Assembly: GCA_003952965.2 (NCBI GenBank)
Contig: CM025851.1
Coordinates: 15,364,099 to 15,428,098, forward strand
Length of the DNA stretch: 64,000 bases
DNA from: Morella rubra
Lineage: Eukaryota; Streptophyta; Magnoliopsida; Fagales; Myricaceae
Reading direction: 5' to 3'
Positions within the stretch are counted from its first letter, which is position 1. Every line of letters begins with the position of its first letter. Made by a program: the position numbers and the translations under genes. Positions 12,901 to 25,828 of this stretch are shown here, piece after piece. The notes beneath the pieces are model-generated. The model made no database searches, was not told the DNA's origin, and worked only from the letters and a program-made list of their open reading frames with translations.

Positions 12901-13066
12901 TGGCATAAAGAACCTGCAACCATATATAAGTCAGCCTTCAGCCATTATACAACAAATTCAACCACAAAAAGAAAATTATACAGGAATATCTAGACAGTGA
13001 AAAAATACCCGCATCAGCATATTTCAATCTAGTGCCAATCCAGCCTAGTCCAAACATGCTTTTCAT
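9929..13066 (-). CDS. GPI-anchored SPARK-type protein, At1g61900-like
   Basis: Exons in transcript order: 13066-13009, 12913-12059, 11296-11051, 10938-10924 (15-nt micro-exon), 10451-10311, 10160-10113 and 10002-9929. This gives 1,437 nt and 478 residues, with phase kept at every GT-AG join. The N-terminus carries a hydrophobic signal segment (LLLSIIWLYSFQELVAL). The body is cysteine-rich (NVICCPQLSS, ECCRPVCQPA, PSPSCCSSLN), as in the SPARK/At1g61900 family. Near the end comes DNIAAPWPSSSS, then a short hydrophobic tail (LLVPIFSIFVFSTLLY) preceded by small residues, the pattern for GPI attachment. It is expected on the outer face of the plasma membrane; its biochemical role is not known. The alternative of ending in exon 6 (NPGACD, stop) would lose the anchor tail, so I prefer the spliced end. 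No lesion seen. Confidence 0.87.
10924..10938 (-). other. 15-nt micro-exon of the GPI-anchored protein gene
   Basis: Minus-strand CATATGGACAACAAG is bounded by CAG acceptor and GTTTGC donor. It joins IQ to GCLL as AYGQQ, in phase. An 18-nt version using the AG three bases earlier would also stay in frame and add one residue. Confidence 0.72.
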
Positions 13067-16000
13067 CTCCTTATAGGTTCAAACAAGTGTAGAAGTTTCT
13101 TTGTCGCTTTTTTTCATTGTTATTTTTAAGTAAAGAGTATACCTATCAAGGGTACAATGCACTATGTTCCTTATATGCCAAAATGCATAGACCTCCTTCA
13201 CAATTGTTAAAATAAAAGTTTCGTCCCTGCAAGAGGATTCGATCGTTGAAAATTAACACATTGACAATTGCACCCCTGCCATATTTGACAAGAAAAAAGA
13301 TTTATTTTCATTTCCAGACTAGGAAAGGAGAAAATTTAGAAAAGATTCATCCTCGCTTTTTCTTCCCAAACCACTCGTCCAACTCATTGTCAAACGCCCA
13401 TCCTACTACCTCCCTCTTTCCCTCCCCAAAGCCCTCTAGCTCCAGGCCCAACTGAACATAACATTTACTGGCAAGTCCATTCAGTGTTTCTGACATCCTT
13501 CACCTCCCTTATTTCTTCATTAAAATGAAACCAATAAAGAAATGGGAAAAACCAAACAAACAGAGAGTTTCAAACTCCCAGCTATGCCTTGCACACGAAA
13601 GTCTCATATCTTCTGCAAGTACCCAACCCTGATCAACCCAACTCCTCCCATAACCCTTCACAGTCTCCTCCAATTCAAGGCAATTTTTTGATACAGATGA
13701 CAATACGAATTCCAGCATGAGGGTAATAGAGAGAGGTTTGAATGCACAAATAATCTCAGGCTGGATTGACTGCAAGCGCAGTGACTTCTGACCGATTACA
13801 GCTAGATATTGTATGAATTCTAAATAAGTAAACCATTCCTTACGCTTTTGCCACCTGTTACTTTCTTATCTTGTTGTCTTCGGAGTGGGGGGCGCACAAG
13901 GACAACACTATATACCCGGCCCACAACTGCTTATGTGTCATACTTTGCTACCCTCAAACATTTATTTCCATTTGTAGTGGTTAGAAAATGGACTTATGTG
14001 AAAATCCACATAGGATTTAAGGGAGGTCCATACTTTTTGAAAATACAAGGAAGGTCACGTATTTGCATCAGATCAAAGGGAAGTTGGAGTATCTGCAACT
14101 TCAATATGCTATCCAACAAAAACCATGATTTTAAATCATGCAGGTTCAATCGTACAAATAAGCAGATCCTCAATATGTTATCCAACAAATCAAGATCTGC
14201 AATAAGCTGAAATGCAATAGACAGATTATGAGTAGCCCATACTACTGTCCATTTTGCTTGTAGATCTCAACTCAAATCTCAAGGAGGCATCACTCAATTC
14301 TATACTATGGATAAATAAGGTGATTTCCAAACTCATACAATTGTAATTATAAATTTTTAACTGGATATCTGAAATTGGACATCTCAACAAGGAAAGAGTA
14401 AGAAATACTAAGGGATGGAGGGAGTACCAAATTACATAGGCGTGGATGTACATGTATATGCATGATAACTAATATGTCCATGTTGTCTGTATTGCATATA
14501 TGCATGTATGCCCCACCCCAAAAGACAAAGGAACAAAAAACTTGTCGGATCATCAGAAGCAACATGTCCTTACAATATGCAGAGACCTTATTACAAAATA
14601 CAAGATTTGCAAGGAGGTAACTAGAACTTGGAAAGTTAACTCGTCCTATTATGGAAAACTCAAATTCTCAATCTAATGAAGTTAAGCAGTAATTATCAGG
14701 CAGCAAAAAAATTATGAAATAAAAGGAAAAGAGGAATAAACTGCAAATCCATAACTCTGTCTATATTGTTGATAGGCTAGCAGTATGCATTGTACCCCTA
14801 TCTTTTAGGCTTAAGAACAGCTCTCAGAAAAAGGTGAAGTAAAGAATTAACTTCAAGGATACTAAAATCTCAGTGTCAAAACCGAACTACACAGAACTAG
14901 AACCAAAGAAGCACGACAGAGTAACTCTTAATCAACAAAGAAATTTCACTTCAAAGAGGTAGTCCTAGATGTGGCCAAGACAACACCTTCACTGTTATCT
15001 TTTAGCCTCGTCCCACCAAAGAATGGAAAGGCTATAAGGGCAGCACCACTCAAGGATTATAAATTACTCTTAAGATGACTAACAGGAGGGAAACAGCTCA
15101 TAATTCCACTAGCCCTTTGCTATCATTGATATTTATGACAGAAATGCTAAGTTAGCTTGTAAAAGCCAAAAAATCGCTCACAACCATTTAGCAACACTTG
15201 TACCACCTGCATTGATTCCAGAATATTTGGAATTTAGCGCCATCAGCAATGCATTAGCTTTTTCAGACTGGGTACTGACATTTTCTATGCAACAAAATCA
15301 CATGACAGAAGCTACTCAAAATTCTTTCTGTGCAACTATCTCAAGTAATTATCTCAAATCATCCGATAGGCAAGCCACAGACTGAGGCTGCCAAATTATA
15401 GTTAGTGTAATTAGCTATACCACATAAATAATTTAGCCTCAATTTGTTACAAAACACCGCAAGAAGAATACTAGCCATGGTAATGTTTCTATCTGGCCCT
15501 TCTAATCTTAAGTTTACCATATTCAGCCACAATTAAAATCCATCAAAACAACCACTCAATAATGATGTCTAACGGAACCATCCTAGACAAGCCTTTTAGC
15601 AAAACGGCGCAGCATAAAAAGCAAGATCTAAGTTTTCACCTTCCAGGCAACAAATCAGAAAGCATGGAACGTAAACTAGGGGAAAAAAAAGGAGTCGCAG
15701 CTTAAAAAACAGAAATCCCACAGCAAGAAAGACAGATACAATTAAACGGTCACGTTCTGAAAGCTCAACGCGAAGAGCACGGACCAAGAAGTAGGTAACG
15801 AATACAAGGGCGTGGCGTCGTTACATTTACCCTACCTTTGGCAGTAAAGAAAACGAAGGAAAATTAAAGGAAATCCAGGAATCTCAAGAATTCGCAATGT
15901 TTTGAACCTCTTATAAAGTGAAAATCACAACTTATCAAACCCAAAAATGCGAATACCGCTCCACCACAAGGGGAAAAAGAAAAAGAAAGAAAAAAGAAAT

Positions 16001-16142
16001 CGAAATATGAAAAGTAACTTCCCAACCCAAGCTGTATTTCCCCTTTTCTAAACCAGTTACCACACTTGCTTAGCTACCAAACAGAAAATCATCCACATAT
16101 AAGCAAGTAAAAAAGGAAACCACACCTCCAAAAAAAACACAC
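13067..16142 (-). other. Probable 5' UTR intron of the GPI-anchored protein gene
   Basis: About 3 kb with no convincing coding sequence on either strand. A donor-like CTTCAG/GTGTG at 16143/16142 on the minus strand is the likely upstream boundary; the acceptor close to 13100 was not fixed. Short ORFs here look random. Confidence 0.4.
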
Positions 16143-16250
16143 CTGAAGATTTTGGAGACATGAAGAAGCAATGGGCCAACATTTAAGCCTTTCGAAGTTT
16201 GGGATCAACAATCGGAGAAAGCACACATTTCTTTCCCTGGTCGATCGGAT
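16143..16250 (-). promoter_or_regulatory. Likely untranslated first exon and promoter-proximal region of gene 2
   Basis: The minus strand runs to CCAAAATCTTCAG/GTGTG, a good donor. An upstream ATG here (MLAHCFF) would also splice in frame to exon 2, so an alternative N-terminus is possible. Beyond it at 16360-16390 (plus) is a (CT)n run, common near plant start sites. Transcription start is inferred. Confidence 0.4.
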
Positions 16251-17000
16251 TGGAGCGACCGAGTAAAACCGAAGCTGACTCTCTTTTTTTTTTTCTTAAG
16301 CAACCGAAGCTGGTTCTCACTCAGACAGTCTTAGTGGAACTGTCTCCCACTGTCTCAGTCTCTCTCGCTCTCTCTCTCTCTCTCTCGCTTTTTTCTTTGA
16401 TTCTTTCCTCCTTAGTTGTAACCCAAGACGGTAGGTATTCTGGGACTCTGTGTTTTTGACTGGAGCTGCGGGAGGTGGATAAAGTGAGAGTAGCTAAGTC
16501 ACTTTACCTTTCCACCACTGGACCCGAAATGGACAAGTTCTGAGCTTTTTCCCATCCGGGTTAACCCGGATCTGGAATCTTGACTGAATACAGAAATTGC
16601 TTTCCGTCTCTTTTTCTTTTTCTTCTTCTTTTTCTTCGTTCTTTTCGTCTGGCACTGTGACGTGAATAGCTAATTACATTGCAATAAACGAAAAAGAAAA
16701 TATGAGATTGATTATATCTGAAGCAACGGAAGGACGATGAAAGGAAAACGACATTCCTAAATCCCAATACCCCACATGAAGAAGGTGGCTTCGTGTCGCT
16801 GTGTCATGACTCATATAGCCAACATTTTTAGGAAAGTGATTAGGAACCGTTCCAGGAAAGGCAAGAAGTCAATAAGCACACTGTTAAAATATTGAAATGT
16901 TCAGACTACTTAATTTAGTCATAAGTTGATTGGTGTCGTGCCCGAAAATTTAGTCAAACCACTTCAACTCTATACTTCTATTTTTATGTCATCTTATAAG

Positions 17001-17031
<31 letters not shown>

Positions 17032-17100
17032 TTTTGTAATATATGAACATACTTTCTGGAGACTACTGGTGTTGATAAAAAATTTGAAGAAAGAAAGAAA
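16251..17100. other. Intergenic spacer
   Basis: Contains a CT microsatellite (16362-16390), a TG run followed by a poly-T tract (17002-17036), and no gene. Confidence 0.6.
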
Positions 17101-17125
17101 TTGCTTTTAAGACATAACAAAGTCA

Positions 17126-17331
17126 CTGTCCTTAACATAGCTTTTGTTTTCTTAAAATTTTATTCTCTAAAATTTTATGATTGCTATAAAAATTTCTCTC
17201 TTCTCACTTTTACTTTAATTCTTTTCACTTTTTTACCAATTTTTTCACCTTTTCATCAATTTTTTCATTACCTCTCCTCACTTTTTCACTAACTACTAAA
17301 ATTTCAACAAAAATTTATTCCCAAACACTAT
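17126..17331 (-). mobile_element. T-rich MITE-like element, family M2 (GTGTTTGGG end)
   Basis: The right end CCCAAACACTA and adjacent AAATTT blocks match the end of the element at 30146-30310. The interior is imperfectly repetitive (TTTTTTCACCTTTTCATCAA units). Left boundary is approximate and no target duplication was found. Confidence 0.4.
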
Positions 17332-17918
17332 GTAAATGGTATTTGTCTTTGCCTCACCAATTTGTAAGTAAGGTTAATGTAAATTCATTCAGGATACAAT
17401 CAAGTAAGTATTTTTGCAATCTTTTGTGTTCAATTGCACCAAAAACTTGTTACACCAAAGCTATTGGCCAAATTTAATGTATCAATACCTTGGGTAGTAT
17501 ATAGAAATTTGTAGTATTGAACAAAGTCGAACCATATAGATTAAATTGTGTGATGAATAACTATGATTGAAAAATAAAATAAAAATTTATTTTGTTGATT
17601 TTTAGAGTTGATTTTAAGATTGCCCTTAAATAAACAAAAAAAATAGCAAATGAGACTAATAAAGAGAAACTATTAAGGTTTTAAAGACTCATTTAACAAC
17701 TCGTGATGTCTTTGATCAGCTATACTCAATTGGATGAGAATGATTATTTTTTCCAACCAAAAAATCTAATAATAAGCCCTGCAAAGAAATTCATATGATA
17801 GGATTTATGAATAATAAATGGCAACCCAAGTCATCTGGTCCATCCTCTAGCTCTTATGCAGAGTCTGACGTGGTCTCCATTTCCCGTAATGAGTACACAA
17901 CATTCCTTGCATAACGGC

Positions 17919-18782
17919 CAGTGGCGGAGCCAGGAATAAATCTAAAGGGGAGCCAACTCCTAAGGGAAAATGATGGAAAAAAATTTTTTACTACGTAATA
18001 CGAAAAAATGTCTTAGAGTGAAAATTAAGAACAAAAATTAAATTCATTTGGTATTACAAATAATGAGGGAGCTAATATGAAAATATATCATGACAAAAAA
18101 GTGAGTTTCCCACATGATAAATAGTTTATTTGATTAGCCAACCCAACTGAATTGTGGTAAAGGCATAATGATAATGACGTTATATATTTTTGGATAATAA
18201 TGATGTTTTATGTTAGCAGGCAAAGTTATCTGAAAAAGATGCAATAATTAATTTGTACTATTAATGTTAACTATGTATAAGTCTTTAAGCAGAGCGTTTA
18301 GCCTATGCAACTTGCCCTCTCTCTTGTTATTGGAAGGAAGAACACTCAAGTTTTGATCTTTACTTTTCGTTTAATAAGTGAATAAAAAGAGAGGACATGT
18401 TCAAACATTCAACCTCTAAGATGGTATAGAGTGCGGATCCAATAGAATATCAAAAGATTAAACATGTCCTCTTAAAAATTTTAATTACCTCAAGCATACT
18501 TTTCAGTCTACAAATAATATCATAACAAAAAGTAACATCAAGATCTTAAAAGCACCAGATGTCTTAATCTAAAACCAGCACGTAATTATATTGTGTGTAT
18601 ATAAACTTAAATCAGAGAGAGTTAACATCAAAATGAGATTCTATTTCAAAGAAAGCAATCACTTTGATTGCAAATCAATCCATTGGGCTTTAAGGGGGGC
18701 CAGCTTAGTTACAGGAGACACATATTAGTTATTAAAAAAAAAATTCAACATTTTGAATTGATCCAACTGGCCTCCACCACTG
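17919..18782 (+). mobile_element. Non-autonomous hAT element (CAGTGGCGGAG ends)
   Basis: The left end CAGTGGCGGAGCCAGG is mirrored by CTGGCCTCCACCACTG on the right, the terminal pattern of a common plant hAT lineage. Flanking octamers ATAACGGC and ACAACAAC agree at 5 of 8 positions, consistent with an old 8-bp duplication. There is no transposase inside. Confidence 0.7.
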
Positions 18783-18882
18783 ACAACAACGCGCGGGTTC
18801 GTCCTCTATGGCTACTCTTGCTTAGTTAGGTACTGCATCTACCTGTCTTTTATCTTCCTTTCGGAATCCTTGAGTTATTCAC

Positions 18883-19190
18883 TCTGGCGCCATTGAACAT
18901 ACGATGCAGGATTTGTCTAGCTCTTTATTTAATTATACACCTATCTCTTCCCCTCAAAGTGTTATTCTTGCCAACGGTTCCTTAGCTACAGTAGAAGATT
19001 CAAGCAACACTCATCGATATTAATTTATCATCAATTCTCCATATTCTTGATTTTCCTTTTAATTTGTTGTCTATTTGTCGGCTTACTAAAACTCTATAAT
19101 GTTCTGTCACCTTTTATTCTTATTTGCGTGTCTTTCCGGATGTGAAAACGAAGAGGAAGATTGATATCTAATTTCACATCACACGGTTCT
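18883..19190 (+). pseudogene. Ty1-copia pol fragment (protease to pre-integrase)
   Basis: The frame opens at the protease-like SGAIEHTMQDLSSSLF, passes through SVILANGSLATVE and, after a TAA, continues as FPFNLLSICRLTKTL and TFYSYLRVFPDVKTKRKID. This is the order found between the copia protease active-site region and the pre-integrase domain. Several stops are present and no LTR was found nearby. Confidence 0.75.
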
Positions 19191-20632
19191 TAAAAGCATT
19201 CAATGTATTTGAAAGCCACAATAAAAGCCATGAATTCTAAAGAAAAATGTCTAACTAGAAAAGCAACCACTTTCTAAGCTCTATAATTTCAAGTGTGTTT
19301 TTCACCCTTTAACATATGAATCTCGAAATTTTGATGAAATCCAAAGTTGTAGATAACACAAAGAGATTTCAAACGCCATATAGAGCTCATTATTTGGATA
19401 ACTAATGAATTAATTATGAATTTTATAATAAAAAGGTCTAGATACATGCATCTCTATCTTGATTTAAAATTACTTCCTTGAATTAAAATGTGGTTTCCTC
19501 CATCCAATTCTACGAAATTAGCATAAACAAGAGTCTTCCAAACTCTCATCTTCATTTGTTAAATAGGATTTAATCTTTCAAGTTAATTAGACTCCTGCAA
19601 CGAGATAAAATTATGTATTAGAACTATTTTTCCAATGAAATACATAATTAAATTTGATTAAAAATCAAATGTTAATTTCATAGATTAAGTGAAAATGAGC
19701 GTGAAATATTCCCTAATAATAATGTTAATTATCCCACAATGGAGGGGAGAACCATTCTTCCGATCTCGATCTTTTATGTAGTCTTTTGTTTTTCAAATAT
19801 TTGGCACTTTTTTTCTTTTCCATTTTTTTTTTTGCTCTTTTTATTTGTGGCATTCATGTGCCAGTGATTAACATACATGACGTGTCACATGCTAGTAACT
19901 ATTTTAGGGTAGGGTTTGAACAAAACTACAACAAAATTACTAAAAATACTTATTTTTAAGGAGTTAAAGTCAAATTAGATCACTATTTTTAAAACCCAAT
20001 TGACTAATTTGTTCTCAGCCAAAATCCATGACCTAGTTCTTGAACGTCTAATATCCCAGTTAGTTACCCCAAAAAAAATCGATTCAGTTAAATTTTTCTA
20101 TGTGCGCCATATACTTCAATATAGGAGATAGTTAAGTGCATCTAAGAAATCCTTAAACTTTGTTAATCTTCTGTTTTAACATCACTATTTAATGTATATT
20201 GGGTCGGGTCCAAATCTAGAGCGTGATAGTTTACAGATTTGGAGGTAACGTCTTATAAAACACAAATAATGTGACAAAAGGCTAATAGGTAATATTGAGT
20301 GAATGCTTGATATGGTATTTACTATCTTTTAAGCATAATTACCTCTATACTTCTTAAAGTATTGACTTCCAACAAATCAATCTCTAATGCATAATTTAAG
20401 ACAAATATATAGGTTCTTTCGTCCACTAAAAATTAGCTTGCTAACGGAAGACTGACATAGGGTCAGAGTTGAGATGCCCACTATCAAAGTCAAATAGTCT
20501 ATCTTGAACCCCATCTCAACTAGTAGACTAATTTTTAATGAACAAGATGATCAATATATCTGAAAAATGAACCACATTAAGCCTATATTTTGTAAGTAAT
20601 ATTGTTTTGGGACATTAATTTAGGATCTTTAA
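19191..20632. other. AT-rich intergenic sequence
   Basis: No gene, RNA or recognisable element end seen. Confidence 0.55.
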
Positions 20633-21025
20633 GGGGATGTTCGTTTTATAAAAAATTATAAAATTTTTAGGATTTTTGATAGAATTGTAAATATTTATGT
20701 AGCTTGGAGTTTTATAGGTTTTTGTGTAAAGATTGTTGAAAAGTTTTAAAGATATTTAATTTTTATTGAGTTTGTAAAAACTTGTAGAAAGTGAAGATTT
20801 GATGTAATTTTTTAATGAAAAAGTATTAGAGTTAGGTGGAAAAGTACGAAAAGAGAAGATTTGTTAGAATTTTTTTTAAAAATGATATTGGAATTTATGT
20901 AAAAAGTTGTTGAAGTTTGTGTAAAAGGTATTGTGTTTGTGTAGAATTTTTTGAAATTTTGGATGTTTTTTTTGTAAATTTTGTTGAATACATTGTATTC
21001 TAGAAAAATTTTATACAATATGTCC
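20633..21025 (+). mobile_element. AT-rich MITE, family M1 (copy 2)
   Basis: The left end GGGGATGTTCGTTTT and a weakened right end (ATATGTCC) are flanked by TTAA on both sides (20629-20632 and 21026-21029). Body is collinear with copies at 8562 and 49823. Confidence 0.82.
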
Positions 21026-21029
21026 TTAA

Positions 21030-22534
21030 TTCTTGCATTGACTTGAATAAAGAAGACCATTTTGAAGGGAATAATTGTACTTAAATTGTACCTATGCTCC
21101 ATTACACTCGATACTTAGGTTAGTAATTTTGCCTCCCTCTTGTCCAATTGTGGCGAAGGAATGATTATTACTTTTAATCTCTACTATTATGGTTACTTAG
21201 AAAAAAAAAATCTCTACGCTAATGGTTTGTTAAAAGACAATAGAATAAGAAGAGATATATAGCGTAATACCTACTTGGAAGCAACAATTTCTCAATGTTT
21301 TATTTCTTTGTCTATTTCATAATGAAGAGACATTTATGCTTTAGTGTTGGTTGTAGACCTCCATATTGTAGTCTGAACAAAGAGTAATAACGATGTAAAA
21401 ACACTGTTAAGTAGACCGTGAATAGGATGAAGCTAACTCATCCAGATAGCTTAAGTGGTAGAGGGCTTTCTGAGAGTGTCAAATTATAATTTATGGAAAA
21501 AAAATTCGCAACTTAAATGGAAGCTAATCAGGGCCGATCAGTTTCTCTGAGATTTATTGTGACGTTAAATTTAATTCATGCGAATATTGAGTTAGATCCG
21601 TTTGAGCTTAGAGTATTTAAATAAGTACCAAAATTTCTTTCGTTACTTAAAGAAAAAATAAAATAAAATGTGGATTTTCGGATTAAAATATCATAACTTT
21701 TAGGGGCTAATATAAAAAAATAAAAGCCTAAAATTAAAAGCATTATCCTTAATTTTGGGGGGACCACTTGGCTTCGCCCTGACGGTGCGTGTAACTGGGA
21801 TGTGTCATGATGAAGTTGATAAAAAATAGTCTCGAACTTGAAAAAATTGGATGGAGGAGCCGAGGAGGGAAGAAAGCTTGGCTTTGTTTCTCAAGGAAAA
21901 GAACCCCAAGATAAGTTTATTTTCAAAGCGAGGATGATAGCATCAATTGATTTAATCACGACCACTTATGTGTTTGCACATGTGTGTGTACGTGCTTACA
22001 TTATTTTATTGGCATTTTCCCAATGCACATTGCTGATGGACAAAGGAATATTGAAAAGGCAGAGCAGAAATAATATCTGCTATTGACTATCTTTTTCGAA
22101 AACATTTAATTAAAAAATTACATTTTTTTTTTCTCAAATCCTAGCGTAACTGTATAGTTGTATAGTTACGAATTAGAAAAAAATTATATCTCAAGATAGA
22201 ATGATTCGGATAGTTCCCCAAAAAATTAAAAAGAATGAATCCTATAATTAATTATGGGAGAGAAAAAGGAAGAAAGAGTATAATTGCAAATATTTGGAGA
22301 AATTGTCTAGAGCCTAGACTGGCCCAAAAACCAGAAAAATGTAGGATATAAGTTGGGCTCTCAGGCCTGATCGGTTAGGTTGGGGTGTAGTTAGCTTCCT
22401 CTTGGGACGGGCTTTTTGATGAAATCGTTTTCTTTTTGATGGTCTAAACGAGGGAGATATCATGGTGGCGCCTATGTAGTATTTGAGAGTAGTGATGTTG
22501 ATGGCATGGAATCAAGGTTTAACCGTTTAGCGGG
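21030..22534. other. Intergenic, repeat-derived spacer
   Basis: No intact gene. A possible hAT-like scrap lies at about 21528-21780 (CAGGGCCGATC at one side, CTTGGCTTCGCCCTG at the other) without a matching target duplication. Confidence 0.4.
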
Positions 22535-22542
22535 GATCTTAG

Positions 22543-25236
22543 TAGGGCTGTTTCACTGTGTGACTGATCCGACCGACCCAACCGAACCTGACACTTACAC
22601 AACCGAATAGTGTCTGGCTAGGCGCGGGCCCGGGCATGGACGGGCCTAAAATATTAGACCCGCCTTATATTTAGTCGGGCCTCAATTGAATTGACCCATC
22701 CGAGGTTTAGGTTATGTTTAGTTTAGATTTCAAAATAATTTTTGTGTTTATATTTTTTTTTAGAAGTAGCGTAGATTTTTTTGAAATTGGTAAAAAATGT
22801 GTTAAAAGTTGTTAGAATTTGTAAAAATTCGTTGAGATCGGTGAAAAGATATTGGAATGGATGAAAAAGGGAGTGTGAGAAGTGTACGAAAATGTCTTGA
22901 AACGCAAAACAGACGTAGCTGCAAGTCCCGATTCTCCTTCTCACTTCTCAGAACCCTCCGACTCTTCCTTCTCTCGCCGTCGCCGTCGCCGTCTCCTCCC
23001 GGCCGGCAGCCCACTTCTCCTTCTTCTCCAGTAAGTCCACCTCTCCTTGCAGAATCTCTCAACACCTTTACGCCTCTTCTTTTTATTTCTTTTCTCCTAT
23101 CACATTTCAAAACAATTACGTCTCTAGACTTCCAATTGCTCCTTTATTCTTCAGTCTTTAATCTAATCAGTAACAGCTTGGTTTCCTCCCTTCGTGGCTT
23201 CTACGACCCAGAAGTATTCTGGAGGTTCAGGATTTACGATTTCTTGTGAGTTCGTCGGAGAAAATCTTTGGGACTGGAGAGATCTGTTGTTTCAAAGCTT
23301 CTGTTCAATCGAGCTTCAAGAGGAAGAAACTCCTCCTAGTATTTGGTAAGCCACTTCACCTTTTCCTCTTAAGTCTTAATGACTCTGCGCCTATTTTTGT
23401 CTGTGGATTATTTCGAAGGATTTAATTAATTTGTCTAAGAATCATTGCTTTAGTAGCTTGAACTGTTAGTTTCAAACCGTTGGGAGTATTTGTAAATGGG
23501 CAAGGAGTAAGGTAAACTTTTTTAAACAGTGTTGCCTCCAATTCCTGAATCCGGTGGTGAGTTCCATCTTGTTCTTTTCTTGTTCAGACACAATGGGTTA
23601 AAGTTACACCAAAGTTTTGGCTAAAAGAGCATCTATTTATACCCTTCTGAAGTAGTTCTATAGATGCTTTTTTAGTTGCAAATTTTTTGGTTCTCTCTGC
23701 AAACAATCCTTCCTGCATGTTTCAGCTTTCTTTTTCAATTCCTAAAATGAGTATAAAAGTTTATCGTGTTTTTTTCCAGGTCAATCTAAAACCAAGAGGG
23801 AAAAAGATATAAATGAGAACAAAAAATGCTAAATCTGAAATGGTGCGTTAGGTAGAAGAGGGAGGAATTGTTTCAGGAATCATTCGAACAAAGATTTGAC
23901 ATTCAGCTTCTGAATGACTTCTGCTGATTGGAATAACATGCTGCAATCTTATCATTCGTCATTGTACCGAGGACGTCTGTAAAAATGGAGCTGAAGCTTC
24001 TTCTGAAGGTGTAGCAGGCTCTGTGGCTTAAGACCCAATGGTATCAGGAATACTCATTTGGAAGAGAGCATTTTAACTTCCAAATAATGTCAAATGATAC
24101 CCTTGAAAAATCTCAAAACTGCATGTTTCCGTGTTGATATTTAAGATAACATAATATGTAGAATGAATTGGAGCAATGCAGGGGTATTTAAGATAACATA
24201 ATAGTCTTTCTGATGTCTCTTGGATTTGCAAAAGTCTGTTGGATGCCTTGAAAAAGAGAAGTAACTGAAATCATATTTATTTATCCTTTTGCTGTTATAG
24301 TGATATTGCCAAGAGGATCCATGTGTATTTCCTACAGGGAAACAATGTGATTTGTGGTTATAGGCCTTCACCATCCTGTTCAGTTTTTTGTTTTATTCTT
24401 TCCCTTCCTCCATTAGTCGCAACTGCATACATGTCCTCTGTTTACTTGTAGTCTCTGGTTGGAATATATATGCAGACAAATATATAGCTGTCTGTTTGGG
24501 TCTATGTGACTTCTAGTTAACTGGGTCAATTTATTTCCACAGTTGGCTTCTCATAGTTCTCATAGTTCGATTTCAATATTTTCTGTAGCATATCAGTTGG
24601 GCATATGGTGCCTACTGTATCTGAAACACATCTGACCTGCATTACTATCTAGTTTCAATCTTCTTGGAAGTTGTTAATGTTATTGTTCTTGTAAGGAATC
24701 GTAAATAGTCATCTGCTTTGGGTAATATGATCTGCATCGCTGAATTTATGTTTCTCATCTCCTTTCAGTTAATATTTAACCAAAATCCATTGAAGGAAAC
24801 AGTAAACTGTGGGATGGTATTTTTAAACTGTCACAGGACAGTCAATACGATTTCTTATGGCTTTTGTCACTAATTATTTCGAGATAGTTTTGCGTTGGAG
24901 TTCCATCAACTTTTCTGCCCACAGTTTGGTGTCTTTTTCAGTTAATGTAATGAAATGTGCTAATTGCAATGTTTATTCCCCAGTTATGTCACTGAGGATA
25001 GTTGCTTTCCCTGCAATCCGTAAATGGGGCACGGCAAAAAAAAGGCTGGGAGGTGGGGAAAGGGAAAAAAAAAAATAGAGGAGAAGGAAAGTAGGACCCG
25101 ACCCGTATGGATCAGATTCGGACGGATAAAATGAACAGTTATGATGGGTCGGGTTTTCAGGTCAGGTGGGCCAACATAAAAATGACCCGCACAGAAACGA
25201 CCGTACCCGATCCGACCCGAACTATGAATAGCCCTA
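22543..25236 (+). mobile_element. 2.7-kb hAT-type element with gene-like interior
   Basis: The ends are TAGGGCTGTT and (inverted) TAGGGCTATTCA. They are flanked by a perfect 8-bp target duplication GATCTTAG at 22535-22542 and 25237-25244. Subterminal zones (22560-22700, 25090-25225) are dense in GACCC/CCGACC motifs, typical transposase-binding repeats. No transposase is encoded. The interior is less AT-rich in part and looks like captured host sequence: a pyrimidine-rich leader with GTC/GCC triplets (22930-23030), splice-donor-like GTAAGT (about 23029) and GTAAGC (23346), and a short frame CKNGAEASSEGVAGSVA before TAA near 24030. The source gene is not recognised. A T-rich MITE-like segment may be nested at about 22710-22910. 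Confidence 0.82.
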
Positions 25237-25244
25237 GATCTTAG

Positions 25245-25828
25245 ACAGATATCTCAGCAGATTCGGTGACAAAAGTTCTGAGCCTTGTGCCACCTAAAGA
25301 ATAGGGCGTCGAGTTTGTAGCCACTGATAAATCCGTTACATGTGAGGAAGTCAGTCTTTTTCTCCTGCTTTTAGAAGTTCATCAATAATTTGTCTAGTAG
25401 TATGAAAAGAAGTTCGATTGGTAGAAGTATGCGCAGTTGAAGAGTAATAGATGTAAAGGATGGAGATGACAGGTAAAAAAAAAAAAAGGCTGTTGACAGG
25501 TATTAGTTTTGAACCCCTTAAATGGTAGGTCTCATTGACTTGCCAAGTATTTGCTGCTTATCCATATATTCTTTAAGATAAACATAGGTAACATCATAAA
25601 AAGAGAACTTTCGTAGCAAATTATAAATTATTATATTAAAACATAAAATATCAATAAATTTTAGTTAAAAATTATTTGTCTTACTTTTTGACATATTAGA
25701 TAACTCAAAATTATCCTATAGATAAGGATAACTACAGTAAACAAAAACAAAAACTTAAGACCTTGAGCAGGGCTTAAGACATTGAGAATGTAACGATGAT
25801 ATTTTGGGAAAAGTTGTGAAGGGAAAAG
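25245..25828. other. Intergenic spacer
   Basis: No gene seen. Confidence 0.5.

Noticed and set aside
13848-14210. 120-codon plus-strand ORF
   Set aside because: Lies in the probable 5' UTR intron; composition looks random and no family pattern or splice context supports it.
21455-21500. tRNA A-box-like TAGCTTAAGTGGTAGAGGG, possible SINE head
   Set aside because: No B box, no cloverleaf and no 3' tail at the expected distance.
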